Assembly: GCF_005081445.1 (NCBI RefSeq)
Contig: NZ_CP034873.1
Span: forward strand, 1 to 64,000
Length of the DNA stretch: 64,000 nucleotides
DNA from: Buchnera aphidicola (Hyadaphis tataricae)
GTDB taxonomy: Bacteria; Pseudomonadota; Gammaproteobacteria; Enterobacterales; Enterobacteriaceae
Direction: 5' to 3'
Shown here: positions 48,826 to 58,629 of the stretch, piece by piece
How the letters are laid out: each line of letters starts with the position of its first letter
How positions within the stretch are numbered: position 1 is the stretch's first letter
Program-made: the position numbers and the translations under genes
Notes under the pieces: generated by a model
The model's database searches: none
The model's input: the letters and a program-made list of their open reading frames with translations, nothing else
What the model was told of the DNA's origin: nothing

Positions 48826-49914
48826 TTACGATTTAAAAATTTTTGATGGATGAACTTTCCCTTTAATGCCAATAAAATCTACTTCAGGTTCTAAAAATAT
48901 ATTAAATTTTCTCATAATTCCGTTATGTATAATTATAGCCAGATTTATTATTTCATTAGCTGTTGCATTTTTTTTATTGATTAGTATTAATTTTTTCTTT
49001 TTATGGATGGCAGCATCGCCAATATTTATATTTTTAAATCGATATTTTTGAATTAACCAACCACCAGAAATTTTTATGAGTCCGTTTTCTTGTGGGTAGC
49101 ATGGAAGATTATATAAAGATAACATCTTATTTGCTTGTTGTTTTGTAATAATAGGATTTTTAAAAAAGCTCCCTGCGTTACCAATTTTTTTAGGATTTGG
49201 TAAATTCTTTGTTCGAATTTTACATATTTCAGAAAAAATTTTATAGGGTGTGAGATTTTTTATTTGAGTATTATAATTGACATTTAATAATGGAAAAATA
49301 ATAGGCGTCCATTTTTTTGTTAATTTTATTCCTACTGCAATAATAAAGCAATCGATATTATATTTATGTTTAAAAATACTACTGCGATAAGAAAATTCAC
49401 AACTATTGACATCAATTCGATGAATTTTGTAGCTTTTTAAACATAACATGTCAACATATAAACAGATATCTTTAAATTCTAAACCGTATGCACCGATATT
49501 TTGAATTGCAGCAGATCCTATACAACCAGGGATTAAAGCTAAATTTTCTAATCCAAAGATATTGCATTTCAAAGTATATTTTACTACATCATGCCATTTC
49601 TCTCCTGATAAAATATGTAATAGCCAAAATTTATTTTTGTCTGTTATTTTCATTCCTTTGATTCTATTAATAATAACAACTCCTGCATAATTTTCTAAAA
49701 AAAGTATGTTGCTACCTTCTCCTAAAATTATATAAGGAGTATGAGTACATTTGCAATGTTGTACCGTTACAATTAGAGATTGAATAGTTTTTACAAAAAT
49801 AATTTTTTTTGCTGTTACATCGATTGCAAATGTGTTTAAATTCTTTAAAGATGGACTATACAAATGAGATTTTTGATACATATTGGATTTAATAATATTA
49901 TCTAATTGTTTCAT
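48826..49914 (-). CDS. murB: UDP-N-acetylenolpyruvoylglucosamine reductase MurB
   Basis: MurB reduces enolpyruvyl-UDP-GlcNAc to UDP-MurNAc in peptidoglycan synthesis, using FAD and NADPH. The 362 residues (E. coli 342) carry LGEGSNILFL and VVIINRIKG (FAD-binding), IQNIGAYGLEF, YRSSIFKHKY and GNAGSFFKNP with the catalytic serine. The ATG at 49881 is also possible and gives a length closer to E. coli; neither start has a clear ribosome site. Neighbouring birA and coaA of E. coli are absent. Confidence 0.94.
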   Translation of the reverse strand: MKQLDNIIKSNMYQKSHLYSPSLKNLNTFAIDVTAKKIIFVKTIQSLIVTVQHCKCTHTPYIILGEGSNILFLENYAGVVIINRIKGMKITDKNKFWLLHILSGEKWHDVVKYTLKCNIFGLENLALIPGCIGSAAIQNIGAYGLEFKDICLYVDMLCLKSYKIHRIDVNSCEFSYRSSIFKHKYNIDCFIIAVGIKLTKKWTPIIFPLLNVNYNTQIKNLTPYKIFSEICKIRTKNLPNPKKIGNAGSFFKNPIITKQQANKMLSLYNLPCYPQENGLIKISGGWLIQKYRFKNINIGDAAIHKKKKLILINKKNATANEIINLAIIIHNGIMRKFNIFLEPEVDFIGIKGKVHPSKIFKS

Positions 49915-50002
49915 GGAATATAATAATTTTTTCTTATCAACAGAAAGAAAATAAATTAGTTTTTTATAATTAAGATGTTCATTATATTAATGGAGCTTAA
50001 AA

Positions 50003-50881
50003 ATGTATACCGTTTCACAGTATCATCAAGACATGATATATCAAAGAAGAGATAATATTCGTCATTGCATCAAGTGTTCTTTTGAATTGTTTCCTCCAAA
50101 AAATTCTATTGCAGAGGAACATTTTTGGCATGTTGTTGAAAAACTCAGCAAATTAAAACCAACATTTTTTTCTGTTACACATGGAGCAAACAATGGAGAA
50201 CGTCAAAAAACGTATGATTTTGTAAAAAAAATATACAAAAAGACAGGAATTAATACGGCTGCGCACTTAACTTGTGTCAATACTTCTACAAAAGAATTAA
50301 AAAAAACAGCAGAAGAGTATTGGAATAATGGTATCAAAAGTATCATTGCCTTAAGGGGTGATACATCAGAAAAAAATTATAAACATCATATGTATGCTGT
50401 AGATTTAGTTAATTTGTTAAAAAAAATAGAAAACTTTGATATTGCGGTAGCCGCTTATCCTGAATTGCATCCTGAGTCAAAAAATGTTCAATGTGACATC
50501 ATGAATTTAAAAAAAAAAATTGATGCCGGTGCAAATCGAGCTATCACGCAGTTTTTCTTTAATGTAGAACATTATTTATATTTTAGAGATAATTGTGTTA
50601 AAAATAAAATTCATGTTGAAATCATACCTGGTATTTTGCCGGTGTACAGTTTTAACCAATTGCAACGTTTTTCAAAAATGACGAATGTCACAATTCCTAA
50701 TTGGATGTTTGAGATATTTTATGGATTAAATAGTGATCTAGTAACTCAACAATTTATTGGTTGTAGTATAGTTTTGGATATGGTAAAAGTTCTATCTCGT
50801 GAAGGAGTAAAGAATTTTCATTTTTATACATTGAACAAATCTGAAATAGTGTACGTTGTATGTCATATGTTAGGTTTATAA
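50003..50881 (+). CDS. metF: 5,10-methylenetetrahydrofolate reductase MetF
   Basis: MetF makes the 5-methyltetrahydrofolate that MetE uses. The 292 residues (E. coli 296) show SFELFPPKN, FFSVTHGANNGERQKTY, AAHLTCVNTS, IIALRGDTSE, and the FAD-barrel segment GANRAITQFFFNVEHYL. An 11-base poly(A) tract lies in NLKKKIDAG. It belongs functionally with metE and metR in this window. Confidence 0.96.
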   Translation: MYTVSQYHQDMIYQRRDNIRHCIKCSFELFPPKNSIAEEHFWHVVEKLSKLKPTFFSVTHGANNGERQKTYDFVKKIYKKTGINTAAHLTCVNTSTKELKKTAEEYWNNGIKSIIALRGDTSEKNYKHHMYAVDLVNLLKKIENFDIAVAAYPELHPESKNVQCDIMNLKKKIDAGANRAITQFFFNVEHYLYFRDNCVKNKIHVEIIPGILPVYSFNQLQRFSKMTNVTIPNWMFEIFYGLNSDLVTQQFIGCSIVLDMVKVLSREGVKNFHFYTLNKSEIVYVVCHMLGL

Positions 50882-51220
50882 TAAATAAAGATATTTTAAT
50901 TGCATGATTTTTTTACAGCTATAAATGTTAAAAATAAAAATATAGTTAAAAATTTATATTAAATCAAAATACTATTAAGTATTTTTTCAATAATAATCTT
51001 TAATTATACTATACAACATTTTTAGATATTTTGATAATTTATTCTTGATATTAAGTGATCATTTAAAAAAAGACACAAGACATCTTTTCATATTCAGAAT
51101 CAAGTTTAAAATTTTAATTCAAGGTTATTTTTTTGATATTAAAAACACTTACTGTTGTTTTATTTTTTTTTAAAAATACATTATTTAACATTTTTTAAAT
51201 AGATAAAATTTTTTATAAAG
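50882..51220. other. AT-rich spacer where argE and argC are expected
   Basis: In E. coli-like order argE and argC lie before argBGH. These 339 bases have no long open frame and I find no recognisable fragment of either gene. Intact argE plus argC would need over 2 kb, so most of both was deleted. Confidence 0.5.
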
Positions 51221-51223
51221 TAA

Positions 51224-51600
51224 TCAAATGTACTTTACATAACGTTATAATGTATATTTTAGAATAACAAAGAACATATTAAAAGACTATCATGCCACTA
51301 ATATTCATTTTATAAGTATGAGACAGATGAATGTATGAAAACATATCATTTAAAGGGTCACATGAATGTATTTGAAAATTAGAACGGCCTTAAAAATATT
51401 ACGAATAACGATAATATTGAATGTATCTCTTTTCATTTTGTTAAAATTAAAAAATTTTTATGTCAATTTTTATTTTTCTATTTTTGATTAAATATTACAT
51501 TAATATGAACGTATTATTAATGTTTTTTAAAAAAATAAAGAATTTTTTAAATGAAACTATTATTATTAGTGTGAGTATATTTTGTGACTTTTTCTGTCTT
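51224..51600 (+). pseudogene. argB: Decayed argB (acetylglutamate kinase) remnant
   Basis: Intact ArgB phosphorylates N-acetylglutamate in ornithine synthesis. Codons 51227-51292 read NVLYITL*CIF*NNKEHIKRLS, which aligns without gaps to [22 protein letters not shown] at the start of E. coli ArgB. In the same frame, codons at 51383-51418 read NGLKNITNNDNI, against NGLRVTPADQI. In another frame, 51523-51582 reads FFKKIKNFLNETIIISVSIF, resembling the KLINSLLENGYLPVVSSIG region. Order and spacing are nearly as in the intact gene, and argG follows. There are stops and shifts throughout. Comparison by eye from memory. Confidence 0.7.
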
Positions 51601-51900
51601 TTTTGAAAAAGATTATTTATATTACTATTTCAATAAGTATTAATATATATTCTATTTTATTGTGGTTTCTAGCATGAAATATTATTGATATTATTATTTT
51701 TTTATTAATTTGTTCTTTTAAAAAATGAGTAACAATCAAAATTAATATTATTTAATTGTAATGTAATAAGTTTTGATTAAATTATATTAATAACATTTTG
51801 TTCAAAAATTTTTCATTATATTGAAATAATTTTTTAACAACACAGTAATAGAGAAAAAATATTTTTTATTGTATAACATTTAATAATAGGTTTAAATATT
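51601..51900. other. AT-rich stretch between argB remnant and argG
   Basis: This would have encoded the last third of argB. It has no open frame and no fragment I can match to the ArgB C-terminus. It must also carry the argG promoter; an aggttt sequence lies just before the argG ATG. Confidence 0.4.
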
Positions 51901-53106
51901 ATGAAAAAAAATAAAAAAGTAGTTTTAGCATATTCTGGAGGTTTGGATACTTCAGCAATCATCCCCTGGCTAAAAGAGAATTATAATGTTGAAGTTATTG
52001 CGTTTGTAGCCAATATAGGACAATCTCAAAAAGATTTAGACGGTATTGAAAAAAAATCTTTAGAATCAGGGGCATCTAGTTGTCATGTATTTGATTTAAA
52101 AGACGAATTTATTAGAGACTACGTTTATCCAGTGTTAAAAACTGGCGCTGTATATGAAGGAAATTATTTATTAGGAACTGCATTAGCAAGGCCTATTATC
52201 GCACAAAAGCAAGTAGAGTTAGCATTAAATATAGGAGCAGATGCAGTATGTCATGGTGCTACTGGAAAAGGCAACGATCAAGTGCGATTTGAAATGGCTT
52301 ATGCAGCATTAGCTCCCAACTTACATGTTATAGCGCCATGGCGTGAATGGAACTTGCACTCAAGAGAATCTTTATTACAATATTTAAAAGAAAGAAATAT
52401 TTCTATTACCGCAACATTAGAAAAAATTTATAGCAAAGATGAAAATGCTTGGCATATTTCTACAGAAGGAGGGCTACTCGAAGATCCATGGAATCTATCT
52501 AATGAAGGTTGTTGGAATTGGACAGTAGATCCTGAAAATGCTCCCGAAAAATCTGAATATATTTCATTGGTTATAAAAAAAGGTTGTGTTGTATCCGTTA
52601 ATCATGAAACATTAAGTCCATTAAAATGTGTTGAAAAATTAAATGAATTGGGTTCAAAACATGGTATTGGACGAGTGGATATCGTTGAAAATCGATTAAT
52701 TGGAATTAAATCTAGAGGTTGTTATGAAACACCTGGAGGCACCATTATTACAACAGCTATTAAAGCTATTGAGCAGCTAGTTTTAGATAGAGAAAGTTTA
52801 CATTGGAGAGAGAAGATTGGATTAGAAATGGCCTCAGTTATATATGATGGTCGCTGGTTTTCTCCAATACGAAAATCCTTGCAGGCTGCAGCTAATGAAT
52901 TGTCTGCTGCAATTAATGGAGAAGTAAAATTAAAATTATATAAAGGTAATGTTACTGCTGTTCAGAAAAAATCTCCGAATTCATTGTATTCTTTAGAATA
53001 TGCTACATTTGGAAAAGATGAAGTATACAATCAATCTGATGCTCAAGGTTTTATTCGTCTTTTTACTCTTTCTTCAAGAATACGTTCAATAACACAAATT
53101 AAGTGA
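51901..53106 (+). CDS. argG: Argininosuccinate synthase ArgG
   Basis: ArgG joins citrulline and aspartate using ATP. The 401 residues begin with the N-type ATP pyrophosphatase P-loop [15 protein letters not shown], then [13 protein letters not shown] and [13 protein letters not shown]. The length is that of the common ~400-residue type rather than the 447-residue E. coli K-12 enzyme. The gene is intact although argB upstream is decayed and argE/argC are missing, so arginine synthesis from citrulline is still possible. Confidence 0.96.
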   Translation: MKKNKKVVLAYSGGLDTSAIIPWLKENYNVEVIAFVANIGQSQKDLDGIEKKSLESGASSCHVFDLKDEFIRDYVYPVLKTGAVYEGNYLLGTALARPIIAQKQVELALNIGADAVCHGATGKGNDQVRFEMAYAALAPNLHVIAPWREWNLHSRESLLQYLKERNISITATLEKIYSKDENAWHISTEGGLLEDPWNLSNEGCWNWTVDPENAPEKSEYISLVIKKGCVVSVNHETLSPLKCVEKLNELGSKHGIGRVDIVENRLIGIKSRGCYETPGGTIITTAIKAIEQLVLDRESLHWREKIGLEMASVIYDGRWFSPIRKSLQAAANELSAAINGEVKLKLYKGNVTAVQKKSPNSLYSLEYATFGKDEVYNQSDAQGFIRLFTLSSRIRSITQIK

Positions 53107-53152
53107 TTTAAATATAGATTTTATTTGATCTTTTTATTTATAGAGAATATAT

Positions 53153-54532
53153 ATGACGCTTTGGGGTGGAAGATTCATTCATGAATCAGATGCATTTTTT
53201 AAAAAATTCAACAAATCTTTAACTTTTGATTATATTTTAGTCAAAGAAGATATAAAAGCTTCAATTTCTTGGTCTCAAGCATTAATGAAAAGTAATATAC
53301 TTACCTCAGATGAACAAAATATAATAGAATCTGCACTTCTTGTTTTGCTAAGAGAGATTCAAGACGATACTAAAATTATTCTTAACACTAGTTATGAAGA
53401 CGTTCACAGTTGGGTAGAGGCTAGTTTAATCAAAAAAATTGGAAAGCTTGGAAAAAAATTGCACACTGGTCGAAGTAGAAACGATCAAATTACAACGGAT
53501 CTGAAATTATGGTGCAAAAATAAAATATATTTATTATTAGAAAATATTATTGAATTACAAAAAAACTTTATTGTTATCGCTGAAGCTAATGAACACGTTA
53601 TCATGCCGGGTTATACTCATTTACAACGTGCTCAACCTATTACTTTTGCTTATTGGTGTCTAGCTTATGTAGAAATGCTTAAAAGAGATTTTAGTCGTTT
53701 AAAGGATGTTTTAAAAAGGTTGAATATAAGTCCTTTAGGTTCAGGTGCTTTATCAGGGACAGCGTGGAATATTGATCGTAAAAAACTAGCATTATCAATG
53801 GGTTTTGCATCTGCTACTAACAATGCATTAGATAGTGTATCTGATCGAGATTATATTGTTGAGATTTTATCTGTATCTTCAATTGGTATGATGCATTTAT
53901 CAAGATTTTCTGAAGATTTGATCTTTTTTAATTCTGGTGAAGCGAATTTTATTGAACTATCTGATTCGATTACATCGGGTTCTTCTTTAATGCCTCAAAA
54001 GAAAAATCCAGATGGATTAGAACTGATTCGTGCGAAATGTGGACGGGTATATGGATCTTTGTTTTCTATTTTAACAGTTTTAAAATCGCTTCCTTTATCT
54101 TATAATAAAGATATGCAAGAAGATAAAGAATGTTTGTTTGATGCTATAGAAACATGGAATAATTGTTTGTTTATGGCAATATTGGTTTTAAAAAATATAA
54201 AAATAAAACATATTTCATGTCGACAAGCTGCGGAAAAAGGGTATTCTAACGCAACAGAGGTTGCAGATTATTTAGTCAAAAAAGGTGTTGCTTTTCGTGA
54301 AGCTCATGATATAACTGGTCGATTAGTATTGCATGCAATTTCTCGTAAACAGTCTTTAAGTTCATTACAACTATCTACTTTCCAAATTTATAGTAACTTA
54401 ATTGAAGATGATATATATCAGCATATTACTTTGGAAGCATGTCTAAATAAAAGATGTTCTCAAGGCGGTGTAGCACCAAAACAAACCAGTCAAGCAATTA
54501 TGAAAGAAAAAAAACGATTAAACATTATTTAA
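53153..54532 (+). CDS. argH: Argininosuccinate lyase ArgH
   Basis: ArgH splits argininosuccinate into arginine and fumarate. The 459 residues equal the family length. [13 protein letters not shown] starts the protein; [34 protein letters not shown] and the signature [18 protein letters not shown] near residue 280 are conserved. It follows argG after 46 bases, likely in one operon. Confidence 0.97.
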   Translation: MTLWGGRFIHESDAFFKKFNKSLTFDYILVKEDIKASISWSQALMKSNILTSDEQNIIESALLVLLREIQDDTKIILNTSYEDVHSWVEASLIKKIGKLGKKLHTGRSRNDQITTDLKLWCKNKIYLLLENIIELQKNFIVIAEANEHVIMPGYTHLQRAQPITFAYWCLAYVEMLKRDFSRLKDVLKRLNISPLGSGALSGTAWNIDRKKLALSMGFASATNNALDSVSDRDYIVEILSVSSIGMMHLSRFSEDLIFFNSGEANFIELSDSITSGSSLMPQKKNPDGLELIRAKCGRVYGSLFSILTVLKSLPLSYNKDMQEDKECLFDAIETWNNCLFMAILVLKNIKIKHISCRQAAEKGYSNATEVADYLVKKGVAFREAHDITGRLVLHAISRKQSLSSLQLSTFQIYSNLIEDDIYQHITLEACLNKRCSQGGVAPKQTSQAIMKEKKRLNII

Positions 54533-54588
54533 ATTTTTTACTTATTTTTTTCATGAATATGATCATTTTCATTTTTTAGTATTATTCG

Positions 54589-54628
54589 TTAACTTGCATT
54601 TAAAAAAATCATTTAAATGCTAAGTTAA
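54589..54628. repeat. Near-perfect inverted repeat between argH and yibN
   Basis: ttaacttgcatttaaa (54589-54604) and tttaaatgc-t-aagttaa (54612-54628) pair over 16 bases with one bulged T, around a seven-base loop. There is no T run after it, so it is not a classic terminator. It may protect the 3' end of argGH mRNA. Confidence 0.5.
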
Positions 54629-54678
54629 TAATCTTGCTTCAACAGAGTTTTGTTCTAAAAAATAAGGATATATTATTT

Positions 54679-55113
54679 ATGCAAGACATTGTATTTTTTT
54701 TACAAGAACATTCTGTTCTGTTTGTTTTATGGATTATTTTTCTTTTTTTCTCGTTGTATTTTATCATGAAGACTTATTTTTCATACAATAACATGATTGA
54801 TAATATGCAAGCAATAAAACTAATAAATTATAGTCGAGCTACCGTTATTGATACACGTGATCAAGAAATATTTAAGACAGGACACATTGTTAATTCTGTT
54901 CATTTTCCTCTAAAAACAATGTTTTTAGAATATCTACAAGATATACAAGTATATAAAATGAATCCTATTATTTTAATTTTGAATGACATGAATGACCGTC
55001 ATGTTTGTATGAATATTTTGTCAAAACAAGGTTTTAAAGATGTTTATATTTTAAAAGATGGAATTTATGGTTGGGATATTAATCATTTGCCACTGACTAA
55101 TAAAGATAAATAA
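54679..55113 (+). CDS. yibN: Membrane-anchored rhodanese-like protein YibN
   Basis: The 144-residue protein has one N-terminal membrane helix (about residues 12-32, ending KTYFS) and a rhodanese-like domain (VIDTRDQEIFKTGHIVNSVH, then DGIYGWDINHLPL), like E. coli YibN (143). The ATG at 54679 matches the E. coli start; the frame is open from a TTG at 54634. The active-site loop (ILNDMNDRH) has no cysteine, so sulfurtransferase activity is doubtful. The neighbour secB is as in E. coli, with grxC missing. Confidence 0.88.
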   Translation: MQDIVFFLQEHSVLFVLWIIFLFFSLYFIMKTYFSYNNMIDNMQAIKLINYSRATVIDTRDQEIFKTGHIVNSVHFPLKTMFLEYLQDIQVYKMNPIILILNDMNDRHVCMNILSKQGFKDVYILKDGIYGWDINHLPLTNKDK

Positions 55114-55204
55114 ATTATAATAATATAGCCTATGCACTTATTACTATGTTCGATAAAAACGTTTTAATATTGATGTAATAATTATTTTTTTTTGGATATA
55201 TATT

Positions 55205-55651
55205 ATGTTGGAAGAAAAAAAATCACAAAAAATTTTTAAAATTCAACGTCTTTACATAAAAGATGTATCTTTTGAGGTTCCTCATTCACCTAATGTATTT
55301 GATAAAATATTAGAACCTACTATTGAATTGGATTTGAACACTGTTTCTAAAAAAATCAAGAGTGATGTCTTTGAAGTTATTTTAAAAATTAAAATAATAG
55401 TAAAAACTGAAAAATTAGTGCTTTTTGCATGTGACGTAGATCAAGCTGGCATATTTTTTATTTGTAATTTTAAAGAAAAAAAATTGAAATATTGCCTGCA
55501 TGCTTACTGTCCAAATATTTTATTTCCATATGCTCGATCCTGTATATCAACTTTAGTTGCATATGCGAGTTTTCCACAAATTAATCTTGATCCTGTAGAT
55601 TTTGATTTTCTTTACTTTGATCATCTAAAACGTCAACAACAAAAAATATAG
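55205..55651 (+). CDS. secB: Protein-export chaperone SecB
   Basis: SecB holds preproteins unfolded and delivers them to SecA. The 148 residues (E. coli 155) show FKIQRLYIKDVSFEVPHSP, the EVILKIKI strand, and YCPNILFPYARSCISTLVAY with the SecA-facing surface. The acidic C-terminal tail that binds SecA zinc in E. coli is replaced by HLKRQQQKI, so that contact is probably lost. Confidence 0.95.
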   Translation: MLEEKKSQKIFKIQRLYIKDVSFEVPHSPNVFDKILEPTIELDLNTVSKKIKSDVFEVILKIKIIVKTEKLVLFACDVDQAGIFFICNFKEKKLKYCLHAYCPNILFPYARSCISTLVAYASFPQINLDPVDFDFLYFDHLKRQQQKI

Positions 55652-55735
55652 ATATAATTTATGTTCTATTTTCACTCAATATAAAAATAATTGTGTTTAA
55701 AAAAATAGCATATATTTTTATTAGGAGAAATAATC

Positions 55736-56563
55736 TTGTGTATTGTAGAAATATCAGAAATTTGGAACCAAATAAGAGTTGAAGTTTCTTATTTATCTAA
55801 ACAAGAACCGATTTTATCAAATTTTTATAAAAATAACATATTACAACATAAAAACATCACTCATGCTTTAAGTTATATATTATCTAATAAATTATCTAGT
55901 TCTACTGTTTTTGAAAATAATATTCAAGAAATATTTAATGATATTTACTTGAATAATATTTCGATTTTAAAAATGATTCTTACAGATTTAAAAGCTATAC
56001 TAGAGCGAGATCCATCGGTAAACAATTATTTAGTTCCATTTTTATATTTAAAAGGATTTCATGCATTGCAATCTTATAGATTAAGTCATTACCTATGGAA
56101 TCTTAAAAAAACTTCATTATCTTTATATTTGCAAAGTAGAATGTCTTCTGTTTTTTCGGTAGATATTCATCCTGCTGCATTGATTGGTTCTGGTGTTATG
56201 CTAGATCACGCTACTGGCATTGTCATTGGAGAGACTGCAATTGTAGAAGATGATGTTTCTATTTTTCATTCAGTTACTTTAGGTGCTACTGGTAAAAATT
56301 TTTGTAAAAATAGACATCCTATTATTCGAAAAGGAGTTATAATAGGAGCTGGAGCAAAAATTTTAGGTAATATTGAAGTGGGCATGCAATCAAAAATCGG
56401 TGCTGGTTCAATAGTATTGAATAATATTCCTTCATACGTTACAGTTGCAGGAGTTCCGGCGAAAATTGTAAGTAAATTAGATAGCAAAAAAATATCTTCT
56501 AAGACATATGAAGATCATGCATTATCTATCACAAATAGTTTGGGATATGGAGCAGGTATTTGA
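55736..56563 (+). CDS. cysE: Serine O-acetyltransferase CysE
   Basis: CysE makes O-acetylserine, the first committed step to cysteine. The 275 residues (E. coli 273) have the helical N-terminal domain (SNKLSSSTVFENN-like), the hexapeptide beta-helix with DIHPAALIGSGVMLDHATGI and GETAIVEDDVSIFHSVTLG, and the C-terminal end GYGAGI near the E. coli ending. The start is GTG after a ggag site. gpsA, which lies before cysE in E. coli, is missing. Confidence 0.96.
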   Translation: MCIVEISEIWNQIRVEVSYLSKQEPILSNFYKNNILQHKNITHALSYILSNKLSSSTVFENNIQEIFNDIYLNNISILKMILTDLKAILERDPSVNNYLVPFLYLKGFHALQSYRLSHYLWNLKKTSLSLYLQSRMSSVFSVDIHPAALIGSGVMLDHATGIVIGETAIVEDDVSIFHSVTLGATGKNFCKNRHPIIRKGVIIGAGAKILGNIEVGMQSKIGAGSIVLNNIPSYVTVAGVPAKIVSKLDSKKISSKTYEDHALSITNSLGYGAGI

Positions 56564-56587
56564 TGGTTTTGTTCATATAAAATAAAA

Positions 56588-56640
56588 CTTCTGTTGTGAT
56601 TTAAAAACTGTAATCAGTATTTTTACACAGAAGCTTTATT
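56588..56640. terminator. Bidirectional terminator between cysE and rpoD
   Basis: Outer arms cttctgt (56588-56594) and acagaag (56627-56633) enclose an inner stem (actg/cagt with flanking A and T tracts), followed by ctttatttt on the plus strand and ttttattt on the minus strand. It lies between the convergent ends of cysE and rpoD, with T-rich tails on both sides. Confidence 0.65.
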
Positions 56641-56653
56641 TTATAATATTGAT

Positions 56654-58495
56654 TTAATCATCCAAAAAACTACGTAATATTTCTGATCTACTTGGATGAC
56701 GTAGCTTTCTTAGTGCTTTTGCTTCGATTTGCCTTATTCTTTCTCTAGTTACATCAAATTGTTTTCCCACTTCTTCTAAAGTATGATCAGTATTCATATC
56801 AATTCCAAATCTCATACGTAATACTTTAGCTTCACGAGCTGTTAATCCAGATAAAACGTCATGCGTTGCAGATCGTAAACTTTCAGATGTTGCAGATTCT
56901 AAAGGTAATTCTAGAGAAGTATCTTCGATAAAGTCACCTAGATGAGAATCTTCATCGTCTCCTATAGGAGTTTCCATTGAAATTGGTTCTTTCGCAATTT
57001 TTAACACTTTTCTAATCTTATCTTCGGGTATAAGCATTTTTTCAGATAATTCTTCCGGGGTAGGTTCTCGACCTATTTCTTGTAACATTTGTCTAGAAAT
57101 ACGATTTAGCTTATTAATTGTTTCAATCATATGTACTGGAATTCTAATAGTACGTGCTTGATCTGCAATTGATCGAGTGATAGCTTGTCGAATCCACCAA
57201 GTAGCGTATGTTGAAAATTTATAGCCGCGACGATATTCAAATTTATCTACAGCTTTCATTAAACCAATGTTTCCTTCTTGAATTAAATCTAAAAATTGTA
57301 ATCCTCTATTTGTGTATTTTTTTGCAATTGAAATGACTAGTCTTAAGTTAGCTTCTACCATTTCTTTTTTTGCTCTTCTTGCTTTAGCTTCTCCAATTGA
57401 CATTCTTTTGTTAATATCTTTTACTTGAGCAATAGTTAGTCCAGTTTCTCTTTCTATTTGCACTAATTTTTTTATACTAAAAAAAATTTCTTCTTGAATT
57501 TTTTTTAAATGCTCAGACCATGGTTGTTGTGCTTTTTGTGCTTCTGTAAACCAGTCACAATTAATATTATATTCTGGAAAAATTTTCATAAATATTTTTT
57601 TTGGCATTTTGCATTTTTCAACACATAATTTCATAATTATACGTTCTTGAGTTCTAACTTTTTCCATCATATAACGCATGTTGTTTACTAAATGATCAAA
57701 TTGTTTTGGAACTAATCGAAATTGTTTAAAAACTTCTGAAAGATTATATATTTCTAATAATGAATCTTTATGTGTTCTATTTTTCTTTTTTATTACATTA
57801 TTTGTATTATTATATTGCTTTCTTAATTCAGAGAATTTTTCGTTTGCCAATTCTGGATCAATACTATTTTCATCTTCATCTTCTGTTTGATTTTCATTAT
57901 GATCTTCTTCCTCACTATTTTGTATGTCTTCTAATAATTCTGAACCAATATGCATAGCCGTAGGAGAGAAGACTTCTTCTGCATTTGGATCTACAAAACC
58001 AGTAATAATATCTGATAATCTTATTTCTCCTGTTTTAATGCGATCATATTGTTCAAGAAGATATGTAATAGCTTCTGGATATTCTGACACTGAACACTGT
58101 ACTTGATTTATGCCTTCTTCAATTCTTTTAGCTATATCAATTTCACCTTCTCGTGTTAATAATTCAACGGTACCCATTTCACGCATATACATTCTTACAG
58201 GGTCAGTAGTACGTCCTATTTCTGATTCCACACTAGATAAAACTTGTGTAGCTGCTTCTACTGCATCTTCATCTGTATCTGTATGTATTTCATTTAAAAT
58301 TAAATCATCAGCATCCGGTGCCTCTTCAACAACTGGAATTCCCATATCATTAATCATCTGGATTATATCATCAATTTGTTCAGAATCTACAATATCTTCT
58401 GGTAGATGATCATTAACTTCGGCATAAGTTAAATAACCTTGTTCTTTACCATGTGTAACAAGACGCTTAAGTTGTGATTGTGGGTTTTGATCCAT
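56654..58495 (-). CDS. rpoD: RNA polymerase sigma-70 factor RpoD
   Basis: RpoD is the housekeeping sigma factor. The 613 residues equal E. coli. Region 1.1 ([20 protein letters not shown]), region 1.2 ([20 protein letters not shown]), an acidic non-conserved stretch (about 170-215), regions 2.3-2.4 ([20 protein letters not shown]), region 3, and region 4.2 ([20 protein letters not shown]) are all present. It is the last gene of the rpsU-dnaG-rpoD operon. Confidence 0.98.
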   Translation of the reverse strand: MDQNPQSQLKRLVTHGKEQGYLTYAEVNDHLPEDIVDSEQIDDIIQMINDMGIPVVEEAPDADDLILNEIHTDTDEDAVEAATQVLSSVESEIGRTTDPVRMYMREMGTVELLTREGEIDIAKRIEEGINQVQCSVSEYPEAITYLLEQYDRIKTGEIRLSDIITGFVDPNAEEVFSPTAMHIGSELLEDIQNSEEEDHNENQTEDEDENSIDPELANEKFSELRKQYNNTNNVIKKKNRTHKDSLLEIYNLSEVFKQFRLVPKQFDHLVNNMRYMMEKVRTQERIIMKLCVEKCKMPKKIFMKIFPEYNINCDWFTEAQKAQQPWSEHLKKIQEEIFFSIKKLVQIERETGLTIAQVKDINKRMSIGEAKARRAKKEMVEANLRLVISIAKKYTNRGLQFLDLIQEGNIGLMKAVDKFEYRRGYKFSTYATWWIRQAITRSIADQARTIRIPVHMIETINKLNRISRQMLQEIGREPTPEELSEKMLIPEDKIRKVLKIAKEPISMETPIGDDEDSHLGDFIEDTSLELPLESATSESLRSATHDVLSGLTAREAKVLRMRFGIDMNTDHTLEEVGKQFDVTRERIRQIEAKALRKLRHPSRSEILRSFLDD

Positions 58496-58629
58496 ACAAT
58501 GACATCCAAATTTTATTATTTTTTATGAAAACTGATAATGTGTTTATCAAGAATAAAAATTTTTAAATATATATCAATTAAAATACATATTTATATTAAT
58601 GCATACACAATGCATGAACAAATTAAAAA

